DNA from: Hyphomicrobiales bacterium
GTDB lineage: Bacteria; Pseudomonadota; Alphaproteobacteria; Rhizobiales; Phreatobacteraceae
DNA: 64,000 bases
Assembly (NCBI GenBank): GCA_017304475.1
Contig: JAFKKV010000030.1
Location: 62,001 to 126,000 of the forward strand
Reading direction: 5' to 3'
Shown here: one piece after another, positions 35,010-44,721 of the stretch
How the letters are laid out: each line of letters starts with the position of its first letter
Numbering within the stretch: the first letter of the stretch is position 1
Position numbers and translations under genes: made by a program
The notes under the pieces: model-generated
What the model was told of the DNA's origin: nothing
The model's input: the letters and a program-made list of their open reading frames with translations, nothing else
Databases searched by the model: none

Positions 35010-36790
35010 GCAACATCGCGCCCCCCCAGCTCGCCGTCATCGGCAACAGCGCCATTGCCGCGCTCATCGACGAGAAGGCCCGGATTCTCTGGACCTGCTG
35101 GCCACGGATCGACAGCGACCCGCTGTTCTCGGCGCTCCTCGGCGGGCCCGAGCCGCAGCGCGGCCTGATGGCGGTCGAACTGGACGGCGTGGTCGCCACG
35201 CACCAGAGCTATGAGCGCAACACCGCCGTGCTCACCACGCTGCTGACCGCGGCCGATGGATCGGCCGTGCGGATCACCGATTTCGCGCCGCGCTTCAAGC
35301 AGTTCGACCGGGTCTTCCGGCCGCCCATGCTGATGCGCCGCATCGAGCCGGTGGCCGGCAATCCCCGGATCCGCGTGCTGATGCGGCCGACTTTCGCTTA
35401 TGGCCGGCTCGACGGAACCGTGGTGCCGGGCAGCAATCACGTGCGTTATGTCTCCGAGGCGGGCTCGGTGCGGCTGACCTCGGATGTTCCGGTGGCCTAT
35501 CTCTCGGCCGAGGCCAAGTTTTCGCCGACCAAGCCGGTGACGCTCATCGTTCACGCCGACGAGACCTTTCCGAACTCGATCGAGGAGGTCTGGTGGTCGT
35601 TCCTGCGCCAGACGCGGCAATATTGGCTCGACTGGGTGCGCTACCTGTCAGTGCCCTATGAATGGCAGGATGCGGTGATCCGCGCGGCGATCACGCTGAA
35701 GCTCTGCTCCTGCGAGGAAACCGGCGCGGTGGTCGCGGCGCTCACCACGTCATTGCCCGAGGCGCCGCGCTCCGGGCGCAATTGGGACTACCGGTTCTGC
35801 TGGCTGCGCGACGCCTATTTCACGGTGCACGCATTGAACAAGCTCGGCGCGACGCTCACCATGGAGGGCTTCCTCGATTATGTGCGCACCGTCATCGCCA
35901 CCGAGACCGGGCCGAACCTGAAGCCGGTCTATGCCATCGTTCCCGAACAATCGCTGGAGGAATGGATCGCCGAGCACTTGCCGGGTTTCAACGGCGACGG
36001 GCCGGTCAGGATCGGCAATGCCGCCGCCGAGCAGGCCCAGCACGATGTCGCCGGCAGCCTGATCCTGGCTGCTTCGCATATGTTCTACGACCGCCGGCTG
36101 CCGAAAATGGGCGACGCCACGCTGTTCCACGAACTGGAGGCACTCGGCGAGACCGCCGCCGCCATGGCCTTCGAGCCGGATGCCGGCATTTGGGAATATC
36201 GCGGTCGCAAGGCGATCCACACCCATTCCGCCGCCATGTGTTTTGCCGCCTGCGACCGCCTCGCCCGGATCGCGCGCACGCTCTCCCTGTCCGAGCGCGA
36301 GGCCTATTGGCAGGGCCATGCCGTGCGGATCCGCGACGCCATATTGGCGCGTGCCTGGAACGAAAAGGAGAGCCTGTTCGCCTCGCGCTTCGACGGCAGC
36401 GGCGCCGATGCCAGCACGCTGCTGCTGGCGGAGCTCGGGGTGGTCGAGGCGACCGACCAGCGCTACATCCGCACCGTGGAGACGCTGCAGCGCCGGCTGA
36501 CCCGTTCCGGCTTTCTCATGCGTTACGACGAGAACGACGATTTCGGGGCGCCCGAGACCTCCTTCAACATTTGCAGCTTCTGGCTGGCCGATGCGCTCGT
36601 CGCCATCGGCCGGCGCGACGAGGCGCGCCAATTGTTCGAGGCTCTGCTCGCCCGGCGCAATCACGTCGGCCTGCTTTCGGAAGACATCGACCCGGTCACC
36701 GGCGAGCTGTGGGGCAATTTTCCGCAGACCTATTCGATGGTCGGCATCATCGTGACAGCCATGCGCCTGTCGCGCGAATGGATCCACTAG
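35006..36790 (+). CDS. Glycoside hydrolase family 15 protein (glucoamylase/trehalase-like)
   Basis: A 594-residue enzyme. The N-terminal beta-domain begins with the typical LAVIGNSAIAALIDEKARILW. The (alpha/alpha)6 barrel carries NWDYRFCWLRDAYFTV and, near the C-terminus, ETSFNICSFWLADAL and GLLSEDIDPVTGELWGNFPQ, the regions that hold the catalytic glutamates of GH15. It lies between otsB and otsA, overlapping otsB by four bases, so trehalose or a related alpha-glucoside is the likely substrate. Bacterial members of this pattern include trehalases, which would balance synthesis by OtsAB. Confidence 0.92.
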   Translation: MSNIAPPQLAVIGNSAIAALIDEKARILWTCWPRIDSDPLFSALLGGPEPQRGLMAVELDGVVATHQSYERNTAVLTTLLTAADGSAVRITDFAPRFKQFDRVFRPPMLMRRIEPVAGNPRIRVLMRPTFAYGRLDGTVVPGSNHVRYVSEAGSVRLTSDVPVAYLSAEAKFSPTKPVTLIVHADETFPNSIEEVWWSFLRQTRQYWLDWVRYLSVPYEWQDAVIRAAITLKLCSCEETGAVVAALTTSLPEAPRSGRNWDYRFCWLRDAYFTVHALNKLGATLTMEGFLDYVRTVIATETGPNLKPVYAIVPEQSLEEWIAEHLPGFNGDGPVRIGNAAAEQAQHDVAGSLILAASHMFYDRRLPKMGDATLFHELEALGETAAAMAFEPDAGIWEYRGRKAIHTHSAAMCFAACDRLARIARTLSLSEREAYWQGHAVRIRDAILARAWNEKESLFASRFDGSGADASTLLLAELGVVEATDQRYIRTVETLQRRLTRSGFLMRYDENDDFGAPETSFNICSFWLADALVAIGRRDEARQLFEALLARRNHVGLLSEDIDPVTGELWGNFPQTYSMVGIIVTAMRLSREWIH

Positions 36791-36978
36791 CCCGGCCCGG
36801 CGTTTCCGGCAGGGGCACGATCAGGCCGTGCCTTTGGCCATGACGCGCGACCCCGAGGCTTTCTCGATCGGCGAAAGGACCATCGACTGACCGGCATCGC
36901 TTCGATCACGCGCTTCGCGAAGCGACGCCTCCGCCATCCCGCATTGCACGCCTGAATGTCCGGAAAGCCCGAATACCC

Positions 36979-39222
36979 ATGAAGAGATTGCCCCGCGTCG
37001 CCGTCATCATCACCCTCGTGACGATCGTGCTCGCCGGCCTTGTCGTGGCCTTCGTGCCGTTGTCGCAGGGAATGATCGAGCGCTGGTCGCAGCGCGACCT
37101 GGAGCTCCGGTCGAGCCTGGTGTTCCAATCGATCCGCGATCGGGTCGAACAGGCCATGTCCGGCCGGACGGCGGATCTGGCGCCGCTGTTCGAGCGCTTC
37201 ACCAGCGACGAGCGCATCCTGGCGCTCGGGCTGTGCGATGCCGATGGCCAGATGGTGGTGGCGACCGGGCACATGCCCAAGGTCATCAGCTGCGGCTCGG
37301 TCGGCGATGTCGGCGGAGCTCCGGCCCGGCCGGTGCGTTTCGCGGTCTTCAACAACAGCGGCAACCGCGTCATCGTCGGCGGCTTTCCGGTCGGCAACGG
37401 TTCGCCCAAGGGCCGGCTGCTGATCGTCCACGAATTGCGCTTCGTCGCCGACCGCGTGCTGGAGGCGCGCTGGTACCTGATCGCCGGCGCGCTGGCCCTG
37501 ATCCTGCTCGCCGGCACGCTGGCGGCGCTGACTGTCATCCTGCTGCAGCGGCGGCTGATGAATTCGGTGCTCGCCACCATCAACGATCTGCGCGAGGGAC
37601 AACCGCGCAGCCTGGCCAGGCCGATCGTGCCGCCGCCGCCGGTTACCACCGAGATCCGCAGCCTGCTGCGCGACTTCCGCGAAAAGATCCGGCTGGAAGA
37701 CGGCAGTCCGGTCGAGTGGTCGCCCAAGACCCTGCACGACCTGCTGGACAACGAACTGCCGGACACCGAGGTCTTCGTGGTATCCAACCGCGAGCCCTAT
37801 ATTCACAATCACGCGGAAGGCGGCATCGTCGTCCAGCGCCCGGCAAGCGGCCTGGTCTCGGCGCTCGAGCCGGTGATGCGGGCCTGCGGCGGCATCTGGA
37901 TCGCCCATGGCAGCGGCACCGCCGATCGCGACACCGTCGACGGCCTCGATCATGTCCAGGTGCCCCCAGGCAATCCGGCCTATCGGCTGCGCCGCGTCTG
38001 GATGACCGATGACGAGCAGGAAGGCTATTATTACGGCCTGGCCAATGAGGGGCTCTGGCCGCTCTGCCATATCGCCTATGTCCGGCCGATCTTCCGCGAG
38101 AGCGACTGGCAGCAATATGTCGCGATCAACCAGCGCTTCGCCGATGCGGTGGTGCGCGAGGCGACGCGCCCCGATCCCGTCGTGATGGTGCAAGATTACC
38201 ATTTCGCCCTGGTGCCGCGGATGATCCGCCAGCAATTGCCCAAGGCGACGATCCTGACCTTCTGGCACATTCCCTGGCCCAATGCCGAAGCCTTCGGCAT
38301 CTGTCCATGGAAAGAGGACATCATCGAGGGGCTGCTCGGCAGCACCGTTCTCGGTTTCCACACCCGCTCGCATTGCAACAATTTCTTCGACACGGTCGAC
38401 CGCTACATGGAAAGCCGGATCGATCGCGAGCAGGCATCCGTCACTCTCGGCGGCCATGAGACCATGGTCCGGCCCTATCCGATCTCGATCGAGTGGCCGC
38501 CGGCGGCGATGGAAGGGCAGGCGCCCGTCGCAGCCTGTCGCGAGGCCATCATGGCCCGCTATCACCTGCCGGCGAATATCCGCATCGGCATCGGCATAGA
38601 GCGCTTCGACTATACCAAGGGCATTCTCGACCGCCTGCGCGCCATGGATGACCTCCTGACCCGCTATCCCGAATGGCTCGGCAAGCTGGTCTTCATCCAG
38701 GTGGTGGCGCCGACCCGCTCGAAGCTCGCGAGTTACGCGACGCTGCAGGACGACGCGATCCGGCTGACCGCCGAGATCAATGAGCGCCATGGCAGCGAGA
38801 CCTACCAGCCGATCCTGCTGGTGATCCGGCATCACGAGCCGGACGAGGTCTACGAGCTGTTCCGCGCCGCCGATATCTGCGTCGTCTCGAGCCTGCATGA
38901 CGGCATGAACCTGGTGGCCAAGGAATTCGTCGCCTCGCGTGACGACGAGGACGGCGTCCTGGTGCTGTCGCGCTTCGCGGGGGCCTCCAGCGAATTGGGC
39001 GAGGCCTTGATCATCAACCCCTACGACATCCATGGCATGTCGGACGCCATGCACCGTGCCCTGTCCATGCCCGAGGCCGAGCGGCGCGAGCGCATGCACT
39101 TGATGCGGGCCCATGTCCGCGAGCGCAATGTCTACCGCTGGGCCGGCCAGATCCTGCTCGATGCGTCCAGGCTGAGGAAGCGCCAGAAGGTCGCCGACTT
39201 CGAGGCCGGCAACGCGTTGTGA
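36979..39222 (+). CDS. otsA: Membrane-anchored trehalose-6-phosphate synthase
   Basis: A 747-residue fusion. Residues 7-28 and about 165-189 are transmembrane helices flanking a probable periplasmic domain of roughly 135 residues. A linker follows, then a GT20 domain from about residue 264. The synthase keeps its key sites: SNREPY at 269, QDYHF at 405 (usual form HDYHL, Asp kept), FWHIPWP at 428, ERFDYTKG at 541, and SSLHDGMNLVAKEFVASR. It makes trehalose-6-phosphate from UDP- or another NDP-glucose. The usual enzyme is about 470 residues and soluble, so the N-terminal module suggests activity tuned by an outside signal. Confidence 0.92.
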   Translation: MKRLPRVAVIITLVTIVLAGLVVAFVPLSQGMIERWSQRDLELRSSLVFQSIRDRVEQAMSGRTADLAPLFERFTSDERILALGLCDADGQMVVATGHMPKVISCGSVGDVGGAPARPVRFAVFNNSGNRVIVGGFPVGNGSPKGRLLIVHELRFVADRVLEARWYLIAGALALILLAGTLAALTVILLQRRLMNSVLATINDLREGQPRSLARPIVPPPPVTTEIRSLLRDFREKIRLEDGSPVEWSPKTLHDLLDNELPDTEVFVVSNREPYIHNHAEGGIVVQRPASGLVSALEPVMRACGGIWIAHGSGTADRDTVDGLDHVQVPPGNPAYRLRRVWMTDDEQEGYYYGLANEGLWPLCHIAYVRPIFRESDWQQYVAINQRFADAVVREATRPDPVVMVQDYHFALVPRMIRQQLPKATILTFWHIPWPNAEAFGICPWKEDIIEGLLGSTVLGFHTRSHCNNFFDTVDRYMESRIDREQASVTLGGHETMVRPYPISIEWPPAAMEGQAPVAACREAIMARYHLPANIRIGIGIERFDYTKGILDRLRAMDDLLTRYPEWLGKLVFIQVVAPTRSKLASYATLQDDAIRLTAEINERHGSETYQPILLVIRHHEPDEVYELFRAADICVVSSLHDGMNLVAKEFVASRDDEDGVLVLSRFAGASSELGEALIINPYDIHGMSDAMHRALSMPEAERRERMHLMRAHVRERNVYRWAGQILLDASRLRKRQKVADFEAGNAL

Positions 39223-39227
39223 GCGGG

Positions 39228-39247
39228 CCGCGATCGCGGGATCGCGG
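39228..39247. terminator. Hairpin between convergent otsA and glk
   Basis: CCGCGATC-GCGG-GATCGCGG forms a perfect 8-bp stem with a four-base loop, five bases after the otsA stop and 17 bases from the glk stop. There is no T-run, so its role as a bidirectional terminator is inferred from position. Confidence 0.55.
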
Positions 39248-39264
39248 TCGCAGGCGCCTCACCG

Positions 39265-40290
39265 TCAGCGGCGCCAGGAGCGGGCCGCGTAATCGATCAG
39301 GAAGCGGCCGGGATCGGTGGCGATCACCGCCATGCCGGCCAGCACGGCCTGGGGCTGGGTGAGCAGGCTGGTCGGCATGGCGCGCATCAGCTGTTCCATC
39401 GGTGCCTTGGCCTCGAAGGCGGCGCGGAAATCCTTGTCGTCGATGAGCGGGCTGATCCGCGGCAGGATGCCGCCGGCCAGCGTCACCCCGCCGGTCGCCA
39501 TGTAGATCAGCGCGAGATCGCCGGCAAAGCGCGCGGTCAGCCGCCAGAACAGGCGCACGCTGTCGCTTTCCGGCCCGGCGGGATCGGCGAGCGCTCCGGC
39601 TACGATGGCCGCCTGATCGGCCGCTTTCACGCTGCTGCCGGCCGCGTGCAGCCGGGCGCGGTGCAGGCGCGAGAGACCGTCGCCCGACAGGATGCTCTCG
39701 CTGGTGATCCGTCCGCAGACGGGATCGAGATAGGGCCAGAAGGCGACCTCGCCTTCGCCGGCCGGTCCGAACTCGACATGGCCGGCTTCGCTGGCGATCG
39801 CCAGATAGCGGCCTTCGACGGTGATCAGCGCCGCGGCGCCGAGCCCGGTACCCGGACCGAGGATCAGGCGCGGGCCCGCCGGCTGGCCAAGCGGTGGGCC
39901 GAAAGGCGGCCCGATCACCCGCAGGCGATCGGCGTCGAAGCTCGGGATGGACAGGGCCAGGGCCTCGAAATCCTGCAGCAGCAGACCCTGTTCGAGGCCG
40001 AGAGCCTCCGCGACCGCCGGCCCGTCGAGGCTCCAGTCGGCATTGGTCAGCTTCACGCTGCGCCCGTGCAGGGGCCCGGCCGCGCAGACGATCATCGAAC
40101 GTGCCGGAGCCGCGCCGGCCATGGCCGCGATCGCCTCGGCGAGGCCCGGAGCGCCCTGGGTGCCGGCATGGCCGACCGGGATGAGGGCCGCACCCGGCTG
40201 ATCCAGCCGGGCGACCCGGATATTGGTGCCGCCGACGTCGCAGATCAGGGCGGGAAGCGGAAAGTGCATGGTGTCTGTGCTCGCCTTCAT
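39265..40290 (-). CDS. glk: Glucokinase
   Basis: A 341-residue enzyme of the bacterial Glk family that phosphorylates glucose with ATP. Motifs are ICDVGGTNIRVARL (phosphate 1), LTNADWSLDG (the LTNxxW sugar loop), LGPGTGLGAA, the sugar-binding SEAGHVEFGP, and LSGDGLSRLH. The ATG at 40290 (MKASTD) is taken; 40269 (MHFPLP) is also possible. Glucose released by the neighbouring GH15 enzyme would be a natural substrate. Confidence 0.93.
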   Translation of the reverse strand: MKASTDTMHFPLPALICDVGGTNIRVARLDQPGAALIPVGHAGTQGAPGLAEAIAAMAGAAPARSMIVCAAGPLHGRSVKLTNADWSLDGPAVAEALGLEQGLLLQDFEALALSIPSFDADRLRVIGPPFGPPLGQPAGPRLILGPGTGLGAAALITVEGRYLAIASEAGHVEFGPAGEGEVAFWPYLDPVCGRITSESILSGDGLSRLHRARLHAAGSSVKAADQAAIVAGALADPAGPESDSVRLFWRLTARFAGDLALIYMATGGVTLAGGILPRISPLIDDKDFRAAFEAKAPMEQLMRAMPTSLLTQPQAVLAGMAVIATDPGRFLIDYAARSWRR

Positions 40291-40460
40291 CGCGTGGGTG
40301 TCCCGCGAAGGCGTCATCGCGGGTCCGTCATAGTCCGACTATGACCCTGCCGCCGCGCCGTGGGAACCCGCATGCCGCGCCCCGGCGCGCCAGGCGGCGC
40401 CGAACCGCCCTGCGTGAACTTCTGCGCGCTTGGCGCGTTGTCGGCCGAGGAGCCAAGCGC

Positions 40461-41918
40461 GTGCATAGACCAACCGACCCGCCGGCCCGGGCAGGCGACA
40501 TCGTGGAAACCGATATCCCGGCGCGGCTCGACCGGCTGCCCTGGGGACGTTTTCACACTCTGGTCGTGGCGGCCCTGGGCATTACCTGGATCCTCGACGG
40601 ATTGGAGGTGACGCTTGCCGGAACCTTGTCGGGCGCGCTCAAGGCAAGCCCGGTCCTGCAGTTCAGCAACCGCGATATCGGCCTGGTCGGTAGCGCCTAT
40701 CTTGCCGGCGCCGTTCTCGGCGCCCTGTTCTTCGGCTGGCTGACCGACCGCCTCGGGCGCAAGAGGCTGTTCTTCATCACGCTCGGCGTCTATCTGGTGG
40801 CGACCGCCGCCACCGCCTTGTCCTGGAATCTCTGGAGCTTCATGCTGTTCCGTTTCCTGACCGGGGCCGGTATCGGCGGCGAATATGCGGCGATCAACTC
40901 GACCATCCAGGAACTGATCCCGGCGCGCGTGCGTGGCTGGACCGACCTCGTCATCAATGGCAGCTTCTGGATCGGCGCGGCGCTCGGCGCCTTTGGCGCC
41001 ATCATGCTGCTCGATCCGGCGATCATCGATCCGGAATGGGGCTGGCGCGTGGCCTTCCTGACCGGCGCGCTGCTGGCGCTGGTCATCGTCTTCATGCGCC
41101 TCTGGCTGCCGGAAAGCCCGCGCTGGCTGATGACCCATGGCCGGCTGGCCGAGGCCGAGGCGATCGTCGCCGGTATAGAGCGGCAATTGCGCGCCGAGGG
41201 CCACGTCATTCCCGATCAGCCGCTACCGCGGGTCAGGCTGGCGACGCGCCGCGCGACCGGCTTTGCCGAGATCGCTGACACGCTCCTCAACCGGCATCGC
41301 CGGCGCACCGCCGTCGGGCTTGCGCTGATGGCCGCGCAGGCCTTTTTCTACAATGCCATCTTCTTCACCTATGCGCTGGTGCTGACCGACTTCTACGGCA
41401 TCGCGGCGCATCAGGTCGGCTGGTACATCCTGCCTTTCGCCGCCGGCAATGTGCTCGGGCCGCTCTTGCTCGGCCGCCTGTTCGACACGATCGGCCGCAA
41501 GCCGATGGTCGCCTTCACCTATGCCATGTCGGGCCTGCTCCTGGCACTGACGGGCGCTCTGTTCGCGGCGGGATGGCTGACCGCGGCGACCCAGACAATT
41601 GCCTGGATGGTGATCTTCTTCTTTGCCTCGGCGGCGGCCAGTTCAGCCTATCTGACGGTGAGCGAAACCTTCCCGCTCGAGCTTCGGGCGGTCGCCATCG
41701 CCATCTTCTACGCTTTCGGGACCGGCATTGGCGGCGTCGCCGGACCGTGGCTGTTCGGGGTTCTCATCGATACCGGCTCGCGCATGTCGCTGACGGCCGG
41801 CTATCTTTTTGGCGCGGCGCTGATGATCGCCGCCGCCGGGGTCATGCTGCGCTACGGGGTGGCGGCGGAGCGGAAATCGCTGGAGGAGGTCAGCCGGCCC
41901 CTGTCGGCGCTCGATTGA
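40461..41918 (+). CDS. MFS transporter, sugar/acid carrier type
   Basis: A 485-residue 12-helix carrier. The GTG at 40461 is chosen because GAGGAG lies eight bases ahead and because upstream codons in the frame are Arg-rich filler. It has GWLTDRLGRKRLFF after helix 2, FRFLTGAGIGGEYAAINSTI in helix 4, and PESPRWLMTHGR before the central loop, as in sugar and aromatic acid porters. Its stop lies one base from the stop of the convergent GGDEF gene. Confidence 0.9.
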   Translation: MHRPTDPPARAGDIVETDIPARLDRLPWGRFHTLVVAALGITWILDGLEVTLAGTLSGALKASPVLQFSNRDIGLVGSAYLAGAVLGALFFGWLTDRLGRKRLFFITLGVYLVATAATALSWNLWSFMLFRFLTGAGIGGEYAAINSTIQELIPARVRGWTDLVINGSFWIGAALGAFGAIMLLDPAIIDPEWGWRVAFLTGALLALVIVFMRLWLPESPRWLMTHGRLAEAEAIVAGIERQLRAEGHVIPDQPLPRVRLATRRATGFAEIADTLLNRHRRRTAVGLALMAAQAFFYNAIFFTYALVLTDFYGIAAHQVGWYILPFAAGNVLGPLLLGRLFDTIGRKPMVAFTYAMSGLLLALTGALFAAGWLTAATQTIAWMVIFFFASAAASSAYLTVSETFPLELRAVAIAIFYAFGTGIGGVAGPWLFGVLIDTGSRMSLTAGYLFGAALMIAAAGVMLRYGVAAERKSLEEVSRPLSALD

Positions 41919-41919
41919 A

Positions 41920-43143
41920 TCAGGCGGCGGTCGCAGCAGCCCGGCTATGCCGCATGTCCAGCGCTTCCAAGGGCCGCTCACGCCGGGCCGCCACGAAGGT
42001 GTCGCGACCGGCGCGCTTGGCTTCGTACAGCGCCTCGTCGGCCTGCGCCAGGAGCAGGTGGGAATCGTAGCCGACCCGTTTCGACCAGGCGGCCACGCCG
42101 ACGCTGACGGTGGCGCGCAGCGTCTGGCCTTCCCAGTCCAGGCGCTGGTTGCGCACCGTCTCGACCAGCGATCGGGCGACGGCCTCGGCGGCTTCCGGCG
42201 TGGCGGCCGGCAGGATGGCGCAGAATTCGTCGCCGCCGATGCGCGCCAGCAGGTCGTGCCCGCGCAGCCGGGACAAGGCTCCGGCCGCGAAGTGACGCAG
42301 GCAGGCATCGCCTGCCTGGTGGCCGTGCCGATCGTTGATGCCCTTGAAGTCGTCGAGATCGATGGCGATGAGCGCGAAGGACTGGCCGGTGCGGCTGGAG
42401 CGCCGGCATTCCTCGTCGAGCCTTTCGATGAAGCGGCGCCGGTTGGCGATGCCCGTCAGGTCATCCACCACGGCGAGGTGAATGATCTCGTTCCTGAGCC
42501 GGTCGATCGACATCAGCAGGAAACCGAAATTCCACACCATGGCGCCGAACAGCGTCGTCAGGAGCGCGATGGATTGCGGCGCGTTGAGGGTGGTGAAGCT
42601 GACCTCGCCGCCGACGCCGGCAAGCGCCAACACGGCGCGCAGCACATTGGCCAGCAGCGCCAGGCTCATGGCGACGGCCGCGAGCACCATGCCGGGCGTG
42701 CGGCGTCCGTCGCGCCGGCTTAGGAGGTCGGCAATGGTCAGGCCGAGCGGAATGCATTGGCCGGCGGAGAACAGCGCGATCCTGATCGCGATATCGTCCC
42801 GCCACAGGGTGAACAGGCCGAGCACGACCAGCACCGAGCCGGTGATGACGAGGCAGGTGCGCCAAGGCAGCTTCTCGCCGAGGAACTGCCGCGTGCCGGC
42901 CCAGGCCAGGCACAGGGAGAAATTCAGCAGCCCGGTGCCAAGCAGAATGGCTGGCAAGGGCGGAATGACTTCGCGAAGCATGGCGACGGTCGCAGCGCCG
43001 GCCGCTCCGCACAACACGGCCGCCATCCAGGTCCGGGCGGCCGCGAGGTTCGGATAGGCGCGAATGGCGAACAGCCAGACCAGCGCGAGCCCAAAACCAT
43101 TGGCGACGGTAATGATACACAGTGTCGGAACGTCGACCATCAT
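41920..43143 (-). CDS. Membrane diguanylate cyclase (GGDEF), copy 1
   Basis: A 407-residue protein with about six N-terminal transmembrane helices (residues 1-210) and a C-terminal GGDEF domain. The active-site loop ARIGGDEFCAIL is intact, and an RGHD five residues before it is an inhibitory I-site, so it should make c-di-GMP with product feedback. The ATG at 43143 (MMVDVPTL) follows GGGAAG by seven bases. It is strongly similar over its whole length to the next gene. Confidence 0.92.
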   Translation of the reverse strand: MMVDVPTLCIITVANGFGLALVWLFAIRAYPNLAAARTWMAAVLCGAAGAATVAMLREVIPPLPAILLGTGLLNFSLCLAWAGTRQFLGEKLPWRTCLVITGSVLVVLGLFTLWRDDIAIRIALFSAGQCIPLGLTIADLLSRRDGRRTPGMVLAAVAMSLALLANVLRAVLALAGVGGEVSFTTLNAPQSIALLTTLFGAMVWNFGFLLMSIDRLRNEIIHLAVVDDLTGIANRRRFIERLDEECRRSSRTGQSFALIAIDLDDFKGINDRHGHQAGDACLRHFAAGALSRLRGHDLLARIGGDEFCAILPAATPEAAEAVARSLVETVRNQRLDWEGQTLRATVSVGVAAWSKRVGYDSHLLLAQADEALYEAKRAGRDTFVAARRERPLEALDMRHSRAAATAA

Positions 43144-43326
43144 GGCACCGCTTCCCGTCGCGCCGCGCGAGGCTCTGCGCCCACGAATGCCAAGCATTCC
43201 GCCGACGCAGCATTTGTCTGCCGTCAGCAATACAAGCCATGTGTTAAAAGCCTGTTCCTGAAGGCATTTAGCGGCCGGCGCGCGAAAGGCCTGCCGGGCC
43301 CGGCGGGCAGCGCCTGGCGCAGGCGG

Positions 43327-44547
43327 TCAACTGCCGGTGGCTGCCGCCGGCTTGCTCTGGGCCTCGAGCATCTTGAACAGACGATCGCGCCCGGCGGAGA
43401 TGAAGGTATCGCGGCCGGCCCGCTTGGCCTCGTAGAGCGCTTCGTCGGCGAGCGCCATCAGGACGCCGGTGTCACGGCCCATTCGTTTCGACCATTCGGC
43501 GAGCCCGATGCTCACCGTGGTGCGCAGGGCCTCGCCCTCCCAGTCGAGCCATTGCTCGCGGGCGCTTTCGACCAGCGAGCGGGCGACCGCCTCGGCGGCC
43601 TTCAGGCCGGTGGCCGGCAGGATGACGCAGAATTCGTCGCCGCCGGTGCGGGCCAGCAGGTCGTGTCCGCGCAGGCGCAGCAGCGCGCCATCGGTAAACT
43701 GACGCAGGCAGGCATCGCCGGCCTGGTGGCCGTAGCGGTCGTTGATCCCCTTGAAGCCGTCGAGGTCGATGGCCAGCAGCGTGAAGGGCTGGCCGGTCCG
43801 GCAGGACCGGGAGCATTCCTCGTCGAGCCGCTGGATGAACCTGCGCCGGTTGGCGATGCCGGTGAGGTCGTCGAGGACGGCGAGATGGATGATCTCGTTT
43901 CTCAGCCGGTCGATGGTCATCAGCAGGAAGCCGAAATTCCACACCATGGCTCCGAACAGGGTGGTCAGCAGGAAAGCGGATTGAACGCTGTTGAAGTTGA
44001 GGAAGCTCAACGGGCCGCCGGTGCCGGTCGTCGCCAGCACGGCGCGGAAGATGTCGCCCACCACCACGAAGCCCATCGCAGTGGCCGCCAGCATCATGCC
44101 CGGCGTGCGCCGGCCTTCGCGCCGGCTCAGCAGGTCCGCCATGGCGAAACCGAGCGGAATGCACTGGCCGATCGAATAGATGACGATGCGCGCCGCGATG
44201 TCGTTCTGCCAGACCGTGAACAAGGCCAGCGCCGGCAGCGACCCGAGCGTGATGGCGGCGGTGGCGAGCCAGGGCCGCTTCTCGCCCAGAAACTGGCGCG
44301 TCCCGATCCAGCTCAGGCAGGAGGCCAGGATCAACAGGCCGTTGCCGACGAGGATGGCGATGAGCGGCACCGCCACCTCGCGCAACATGGAGGCGCCGGC
44401 GCCGCCGGCACCGACAAAGGCGCCCGCCATCCAGATGCGGCCGGCGATCAGGTTCGGATGGGCCCGGACGACGAACAGCCAGACCAGGCCGATCGCCACG
44501 CAATTGGTCAGGATGACGATGTAGAGCGTTGGAACGTCAACTGTCAT
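43327..44547 (-). CDS. Membrane diguanylate cyclase (GGDEF), copy 2
   Basis: A 406-residue paralogue of the preceding protein with the same plan: six N-terminal helices starting MTVDVPTLYI, then LAVLDDLTGIANRRRFIQRL and an intact GGDEF site (ARTGGDEFCVIL) with an RGHD I-site. The N-terminal halves differ more than the cyclase halves, so the two probably sense different membrane-linked signals. About 180 bases separate the genes, with no other feature seen between them. Confidence 0.92.
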   Translation of the reverse strand: MTVDVPTLYIVILTNCVAIGLVWLFVVRAHPNLIAGRIWMAGAFVGAGGAGASMLREVAVPLIAILVGNGLLILASCLSWIGTRQFLGEKRPWLATAAITLGSLPALALFTVWQNDIAARIVIYSIGQCIPLGFAMADLLSRREGRRTPGMMLAATAMGFVVVGDIFRAVLATTGTGGPLSFLNFNSVQSAFLLTTLFGAMVWNFGFLLMTIDRLRNEIIHLAVLDDLTGIANRRRFIQRLDEECSRSCRTGQPFTLLAIDLDGFKGINDRYGHQAGDACLRQFTDGALLRLRGHDLLARTGGDEFCVILPATGLKAAEAVARSLVESAREQWLDWEGEALRTTVSIGLAEWSKRMGRDTGVLMALADEALYEAKRAGRDTFISAGRDRLFKMLEAQSKPAAATGS

Positions 44548-44721
44548 GACTTCGCTTTCGCAGCCCGCAGCGAGCGTCGCCCCTCCGCTCGCATGTCGGG
44601 CACTCTGCCGGCAAGACAATCCCTTATCGGGACTGTCCACCTTACGAAGGATATATTAACAGCGGGTCAGGGCCGAACGCGACGGAAAACCGGCGCGGCA
44701 TCGCGGAAAGGGAGGCATCGC

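Noticed and set aside
36787..39114. A 775-residue antisense frame over otsA
   Set aside because: It is a codon-bias shadow of a well-supported GT20 gene, with no domain of its own.
42757..44721. N-terminal extension of the flavin monooxygenase frame by about 655 residues
   Set aside because: It is antisense to two GGDEF genes; the TTG at 44722 with GGAGG gives the family-like N-terminus.
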